In this document: in pieces, positions 41,015 through 45,223 of the stretch
How the letters are laid out: each line of letters starts with the position of its first letter
Numbering within the stretch: the first letter of the stretch is position 1
Assembly (NCBI GenBank): GCA_029212905.1
Contig: JARGPB010000023.1
Coordinates: forward strand, 1 to 45,223
Source of the DNA: Thalassovita sp.
Lineage (GTDB): Bacteria; Pseudomonadota; Alphaproteobacteria; Rhodobacterales; Rhodobacteraceae
Reading direction: 5' to 3'
DNA: 45,223 nt
Made by a program: the position numbers and the translations under genes
Notes under the pieces: model-generated
Seen by the model: only the letters and a program-made list of their open reading frames with translations
What the model was told of the DNA's origin: nothing
Database searches by the model: none

Positions 41015-41929
41015 ATGTCTCACATCAGTATTTACGACTCCGGGCTGGAGCCAAGCGAGGCAAACTATGTCGCGCTCTCGCCTTTGTCCTTTGCCGAACG
41101 GACCGCCGCGATCTATCCAGAGCATCTGGCCGTTGTGTATGGTGACGTGCGCCGGACCTGGGGCGAAACCTATCAACGGATGCGCCGCCTAGGCAGCGCA
41201 TTGGAGCAGCGGGGGCTGGGCAAAGATGACACCGTGTCCATCATCGCCGCCAATATCCCCGAGATGTTCGAGGCCCATTTCGGCGTGCCCATGTGTGGCG
41301 CGGTCCTGAACACCGTCAACACCCGCCTGGACGCCGAGGCCATCGCCTTTATTCTGTCTCATGCCGAGGCCAAAGCCGTTCTTGTGGATCCAGAATTCGC
41401 CGAAGTGGTTGACCGCGCTGTGAAAATCTCGGTTCATCGGGATATTCTGGTCGTGGATATCGAGGATGACAGCTTTGACGGTGGCCGACGTGTTGGCAGC
41501 GTCACCTACGAAGATTTGCTGGCCGAAGGCGACCCCGACTATGACTATGCGCTTCCGAATAGCGAGTGGGATGCAATCAGCCTGAACTATACCTCGGGTA
41601 CTACGGGCGATCCCAAGGGTGTTGTGTATCATCACCGCGGGGCGCACCTGAACGCGATGTCCAATATCGTGACATGGGGCATGCAGCATCACTCGCGTTA
41701 TCTGTGGACGCTGCCGATGTTCCACTGCAATGGCTGGTGCTTTCCTTGGACGATTGCCGCGAACGCCGGTGTTTGCGTCTGTCTGCGCGCCGAGCCGATT
41801 TACCAATTGATCCGCGACGAGAAAGTCACCCATTTCTGTGGCGCGCCCATTGTTCTGAACATGCTGGCCAACGCCCCGGACGAGCTGGATGAGAAACAGC
41901 ACGTCTTTGACGAGTACCTAAGTGTCTAA
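41015..41929 (+). pseudogene. acyl-CoA synthetase (AMP-binding), C-terminally truncated
   Basis: 304 residues from the start at 41015 (GGGAGG site). It has the N-terminal domain of AMP-forming acyl-CoA synthetases: the core LNYTSGTTGDPKGVVYHHRG, LPMFHCNGWCFPW and KVTHFCGAPIVLNMLANAP. Relatives are about 540 residues. Here the family sequence stops near DELDE, and the frame ends after KQHVFDEYLSV. The second half, including the YGLTE motif and the C-terminal lid domain, is missing. The stop lies 28 nt before livK, so a deletion seems to have joined the 5' half of this gene to the leader of the transporter genes. Probably inactive. Confidence 0.8.
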
Positions 41930-42451
41930 AACCGGCACAACCTCGGAGGAGAACCCTATGAAATTGTTGAAAACCCTGGCCGCAAGCGCCTCGGCTCTGG
42001 CCATGCTGGCCTCGGCTGCTGCCGCAGAAATCAGCGACGGCAAAGTGAAAATTGGCCTGATGACCGACATGTCCGGCACCTATTCGGACCTTGCTGGTAA
42101 TGGTGCGGTTGTCGCGGCCCAAATGGCCATTGACGAGTTCGGCGGCACCGTTGCCGGCGCTCCGATCGAGCTGGTCAGCGCAGACCACCAGAACAAAGCC
42201 GACATCGCCGCCAACAAAGCGCGCGAATGGGGTGACACGCAGGGCGTCGATGCCTTTGCAGAGCTGGCGACAACCTCGGTTGCGCTGGGTGTGTTTGAAG
42301 TGGCGAAGCAACAGAACAAAATCGCGCTGGTGTCCGGCGCGGCCTCGTCGCTGTTGACCGGCAAGGCCTGCACTGGACCTATAACACCCGCGCGCTGGCG
42401 GTTGGCACAGGTTCGGCCGTTGTGCGTGAGGGCGGCGACAGCTGGTATTTC

Positions 42452-42480
42452 CTGACTGCTGACTGCTGACTGCTGACTAT
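42452..42480 (+). repeat. four-copy 7-nt tandem repeat inside livK
   Basis: CTGACTG occurs three times in tandem, followed by a fourth unit CTGACTA. Two units would give the expected LTADYAFG. The two extra copies add 14 nt and shift the frame, bringing an in-frame TGA. Confidence 0.8.
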
Positions 42481-42525
42481 GCCTTTGGCGAGGCATTGCA
42501 GCGCGACGTGTCCAAAGTTGTCGAA

Positions 42526-42551
42526 GCCGAAGCCGAAGCCGAAGCCGAAGG
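42526..42551 (+). repeat. hexamer GAAGCC tandem repeat inside livK
   Basis: GAAGCC is repeated four times, followed by GAAGGC, encoding Glu-Ala repeats. Relatives usually have a single EAEGG or similar here, as far as I recall. The expansion is in frame and so tolerable for the protein. Confidence 0.75.
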
Positions 42552-43187
42552 CGGCAAGGTCGTGGGCGCGGCCAAGCACCCGTTCCCGGCCTCGGATTTC
42601 TCGTCCTTCATCCTGCAAGCTCAGGCTTCGGGCGCAAAAATCATCGGTCTGGCCAATGCGGGCGGCGACACGATCAACGCGATCAAAGCCGCCAATGAAT
42701 TCGGTGTTGTGGCCGCAGGGCAGAAAATCGCCGGTTTGCTGGTGTTCCTGACGGACGTGCATGCGCTGGGTCTGGAAGCAGCCAAGGGCCTGCAGATGAC
42801 TGTGTCCTTCTACTGGGATCTGAACGACGAAACCCGTGCCTGGTCGCAAAAATACTATGAGCTGACCGGGAAAATGCCAACGGGCGTTCAGGCGGGTACC
42901 TATTCGTCCGTGCGTCACTACCTGAAGGCAATCGAGGCGACAGGGTCGGATGATACCGATACGGTTCTGGCCAAAATGCGCGAAATGCCCGTGAACGACA
43001 TGTTCGCCCAGAACGGCGTTCTGCGTTCGGACGGCCGTATGGTCCACGACATGTATCTCGCCGAGGTGAAAGACCCGAGTTCCTCCTCCAAGCCTTGGGA
43101 CTACCTCAACATCGTCCGCACCATCCCCGGTGAAGAGGCCTTCGGACCGCTGTCCGAAAGCGCTTGCCCGACGAAGTAAGGCGAGAC

Positions 43188-43221
43188 GCCCGCCAGATGC
43201 AGTGATGCGCGTCTGGCGGGC
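43188..43221 (+). terminator. intercistronic hairpin between livK and livH
   Basis: GCCCGCCAGATGC and GCGTCTGGCGGGC pair over 13 bp (one G-T) around AGTGATGC, 8 nt after the livK stop. No T-run follows. Such hairpins after binding-protein genes usually protect the 5' mRNA or attenuate read-through so that the binding protein is made in excess of the permeases. Confidence 0.65.
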
Positions 43222-43257
43222 ACCCCCTGATATCCCCTCTTTCTAGGAATACTGACC

Positions 43258-44148
43258 ATGCTGACAGATCTGCTGGGTTTTCCGCCCCAAGTGCTATTCG
43301 GCCAGCTGTTGCTCTGCTTGATCAACGGCGCCTTCTATGCGGTTCTTTCGTTGGGGCTGGCCGTGATTTTCGGCCTGCTGAATATCGTGAATTTCGCCCA
43401 TGGCGCGCTGTATATGCTGGGTGCCTTTGCCACTGTTGGCCTGACCAAATGGCTGGGCATTGGGTACTGGGGCGCGCTGATTTTCGCGCCCATCATTGTG
43501 GGCGTTTTTGGCATCCTTCTTGAACGTCTCTTGCTGCGGCGCCTGGCCGGGGTGGATCACCTCTATGGCCTGCTGCTGACTTTTGGTCTGGCGCTGGTGA
43601 TCGAGGGCACATTCGTGAAGCTGTTCGGCTCGTCCGGCGTGCCCTATTCCGCCCCCAAAGAGCTGATGGGCGGCGTCAATCTGGGCTTCATGTTCCTGCC
43701 CTGGTATCGCGGCTGGGTCGTGGTGGCCTCTTTGATTGTGTGTATCGGAACCTGGTTCCTGTTCGAGAAAACCAAGATCGGCGCCTACCTGCGTGCAGGC
43801 ACGGAAAATCTCCGGTTGCTACAGGCCTTTGGCGTGAATGTGCCGCTGCTGACGACGCTGGCCTATGGCTATGGCGTGGCGCTGGCAGCCTTTGCCGGGG
43901 TGTTGGCTGTACCGATCACTCAGGTGAACCCGCTGATGGGGTCGAACCTGATCATCGTGGTTTTCGCGGTCGTTGTGATCGGCGGCATGGGGTCCATCAT
44001 GGGCGCTGTGATCACCGGCCTGTCCATGGGTGTCATCGAGGGCCTGACCAAGGTCTTTTGGCCCGAGGCCTCGTCCACTGTCATCTTCGTTGTCATGGCG
44101 ATCGTTCTGGTCCTGCGTCCCGCTGGCCTGTTCGGCAAAACCGCATAA
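43258..44148 (+). CDS. livH: branched-chain-type ABC transporter permease LivH
   Basis: 296 residues with about eight membrane segments. LivH hallmarks are LINGAFYAVLSLGLAVIFGL, LNIVNFAHGALYMLGAF, the GAYLRAGTEN/VNVPLL loop and GGMGSIMGAVITGLSMG. It forms the channel with LivM for the substrate bound by LivK. No lesion is visible in this gene, unlike its neighbours. The substrate could be an amino acid, short amide or aromatic acid; the adjacent acyl-CoA synthetase hints at a carboxylic acid. Confidence 0.88.
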   Translation: MLTDLLGFPPQVLFGQLLLCLINGAFYAVLSLGLAVIFGLLNIVNFAHGALYMLGAFATVGLTKWLGIGYWGALIFAPIIVGVFGILLERLLLRRLAGVDHLYGLLLTFGLALVIEGTFVKLFGSSGVPYSAPKELMGGVNLGFMFLPWYRGWVVVASLIVCIGTWFLFEKTKIGAYLRAGTENLRLLQAFGVNVPLLTTLAYGYGVALAAFAGVLAVPITQVNPLMGSNLIIVVFAVVVIGGMGSIMGAVITGLSMGVIEGLTKVFWPEASSTVIFVVMAIVLVLRPAGLFGKTA

Positions 44149-44160
44149 GGAGCCGCGCTC

Positions 44161-45084
44161 ATGAATACCAAAATTGGCTATCTCATTGCCATCGCTCTGC
44201 TGCTTGCGGCTCCGTTGGTGATCAATCCTGTCTTTTTGATGAAACTGCTGTGCTTTGCCCTGTTTGCCAGCGCGTTCAACCTGATCCTTGGCTATGGCGG
44301 GCTATTGTCCTTTGGCCATGCCGCGTTCTTTGGCGGGGCGGCCTATGTTACGGGACATGCGCTCAAGGTCTGGGGTCTGCCGACTGAGCTGGGCATTCTG
44401 GTGGGCGCATTGTCGGCCGGCGTGTTGGGGCTGCTGATCGGGATGATCGCGATCCGCCGTCAGGGGATCTACTTTGCGATGATCACGCTGGCGAGGGCCC
44501 AGATGGTGTATTTCCTGTTCATTAGATCGGATTTCACCGGCGGTGAAAACGGCCTGCAAGGCGTGCCGCGTGGCACTGCGCTTGGCATGGTCGATTTGAA
44601 CAATAACATGAACATGTACTACTTTGTTCTGGTGATCTTTGTGCTGGCCTATTTCCTGATTTCGCGGACTGTGAATTCGCCCTTTGGGCAGGTGCTGTCA
44701 GCCATCCGGGACAACGAGGACCGGGCAACATCGCTGGGGTATGACGTGGACAAATACTAGCTTCTGGCCTTTGTTCTGTCAGCCACGTTGGCCGGTTTGG
44801 CTGGGTCCACCAAAACGGTCGTGTTCCAGCTGGCATCGCTGACCGACGCGCATTGGCACATGTCTGGTGAGGTCGTCCTGATGACCCTGCTGGGTGGTCT
44901 TGGCACCATCGTTGGCCCGTCGGTCGGCGCAGGGATCATCATCGCGTTGCAGAACTATCTGGCCTCTGGCCCGCTGGGCGCGTGGGTGCCGGTCGTTCTG
45001 GGCGTGATCTTTGTCGCCTGTGTGCTGGCCTTCCGCCGTGGTGTGGTCGGAGAACTGCGCGAGCTACTGAAAAAGTCCTTCTGA
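44161..45084 (+). pseudogene. livM: branched-chain-type ABC transporter permease LivM, nonsense mutated
   Basis: The full frame would be 307 residues: FASAFNLILGYGGLLSFGHA, GMIAIRRQGIYFAMITLARAQ, GGENGLQGVPRG, AIRDNEDRATSLGYDVDKY, then LLAFVLSATLAGLAG and GEVVLMTLLGGLGTIVGPSV. A TAG at 44758-44760 interrupts it after DVDKY, where the family normally has Lys (AAG). The sequence on both sides is otherwise intact and in the same frame, so this is a single A-to-T change. The truncated 199-residue product lacks the last two to three membrane segments. livG and livF ATPase genes do not follow. Confidence 0.85.
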
Positions 45085-45090
45085 TCTTGT

Positions 45091-45115
45091 GGGCGGCTCG
45101 GACGTCGGGCCGCCC
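45091..45115 (+). terminator. hairpin after livM
   Basis: GGGCGGC and GCCGCCC form a 7-bp GC stem (45091-45097 with 45109-45115), 6 nt after the livM stop. The run after it is CTTGTG rather than Ts, so termination would be inefficient. It marks the end of the transporter genes before etfB. Confidence 0.45.
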
Positions 45116-45144
45116 CTTGTGCTGACTAACCCAAAGAGAAAAAT

Positions 45145-45223
45145 ATGAAAATTCTGGTCCCCCTAAAACGTGTGATCGACTACAACGTCAAGGTTCGTGT
45201 TAAAGCGGACGGTGGCGGTGTCG
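45145..45223 (+). CDS. etfB: electron transfer flavoprotein beta subunit (5' end only)
   Basis: The last 79 nt encode MKILVPLKRVIDYNVKVRVK followed by ADGGGV, the highly conserved N-terminus of EtfB, with an AAGAGA ribosome site. EtfB with EtfA accepts electrons from acyl-CoA and other dehydrogenases and passes them to ETF-ubiquinone oxidoreductase. The gene runs off the window. Confidence 0.9.
   Translation, partial: MKILVPLKRVIDYNVKVRVKADGGGV

Larger units (their letters stand above)
41958..43179 (+). pseudogene. livK: branched-chain-type ABC substrate-binding protein, frameshifted
   Basis: Signal peptide (LLKTLAASASALAMLASAAAA), then a Peripla_BP_6 fold: KIGLMTDMSGTYSDLAGNGA, VSADHQNKADIAANKAREW. 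The first frame is lost after LLTGKACT at about 42369-42375 and resumes in another frame (HWTYNTRALAVGTGSAVVRE, WYFLTAD). That frame is broken again by a 7-nt tandem expansion at 42452-42480 before YAFGEALQRDVSKVVEA, which continues to SESACPTK. A further in-frame hexamer expansion adds EAEAEAE. The downstream part (42496-43179) is intact. GGAGGAG precedes the start. Confidence 0.8.

Noticed and set aside
41189..41902. 237-codon antisense frame inside the acyl-CoA synthetase
   Set aside because: The sense strand carries the SGTTGDPKG motif and strong coding character; the antisense frame has no motif.
42452..42551. CRISPR-like array
   Set aside because: The repeats are 6-7 nt direct tandems without spacers, inside a coding sequence.

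Overview
The window looks like a chromosomal segment of an alphaproteobacterium of the Rhodobacteraceae (Roseobacter-type). The evidence is about 60% GC, long runs of genes overlapping by 4 bp, a ThiXYZ/TenA thiamine salvage operon, and a complete periplasmic PQQ alcohol-oxidation locus. I could not place it to genus. No tRNA, rRNA or CRISPR array is visible.

Left part. Positions 1-713 hold insertion-sequence debris (an IS3-type orfA remnant with a nonsense codon) and unassignable sequence, ending in the 3' stump of a cytochrome c gene. Positions 834-4725 (+) form a copper/cytochrome cluster: a His-rich exported small protein, a Met-rich cytochrome c'-like protein, a diheme cytochrome c, a CopA-type multicopper oxidase and a DUF411 metal-binding protein. 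Positions 4757-12937 (-) form a thiamine operon behind a TPP riboswitch: thiD-thiO-thiS-thiG-thiE-thiF(rhodanese), then the pyrimidine salvage genes thiY-tenA(Cys type)-thiZ-tenA(no-Cys type)-thiX. Beyond it (12949-13150) lies the decayed tail of a sugar ABC ATPase.

Centre. Positions 13300-31965 are a PQQ-dependent alcohol oxidation island. It has a hybrid histidine kinase, a FIST sensor protein and a LuxR-type response regulator. The PQQ alcohol dehydrogenase carries the Asp-x-Asp signature of lanthanide enzymes. Around it are two cytochromes c (one PedF-like), two Sel1-repeat secreted proteins, a PedABC-type ABC system with its beta-propeller partner, a cupredoxin-like protein and a MoxJ-like periplasmic protein. 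A coxGSLM cluster (form II, AYRGAGR) follows and could oxidise the aldehyde product.

Right part. An ApbE flavin transferase and a NosR/NirI-like membrane flavo-iron-sulfur protein (-) diverge from pqqABCDE (+). Positions 38340-45084 carry a second kinase/regulator pair, an acyl-CoA synthetase and a branched-chain-type ABC transporter (livK, livH, livM). Nearly every gene here except livH is damaged: homopolymer frameshifts, internal deletions, a 7-nt tandem expansion, a truncation and a nonsense codon. The window ends inside etfB.

The most interesting unexplained signal is a recurring motif, roughly TTACGACCAAWGTC, in front of the PQQ-related transcription units (regulator, dehydrogenase, cytochromes, Sel1 genes, pedF, pqqA, nosR-like). 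It would make these units one regulon. The second is the cluster of lesions confined to the right 7 kb.
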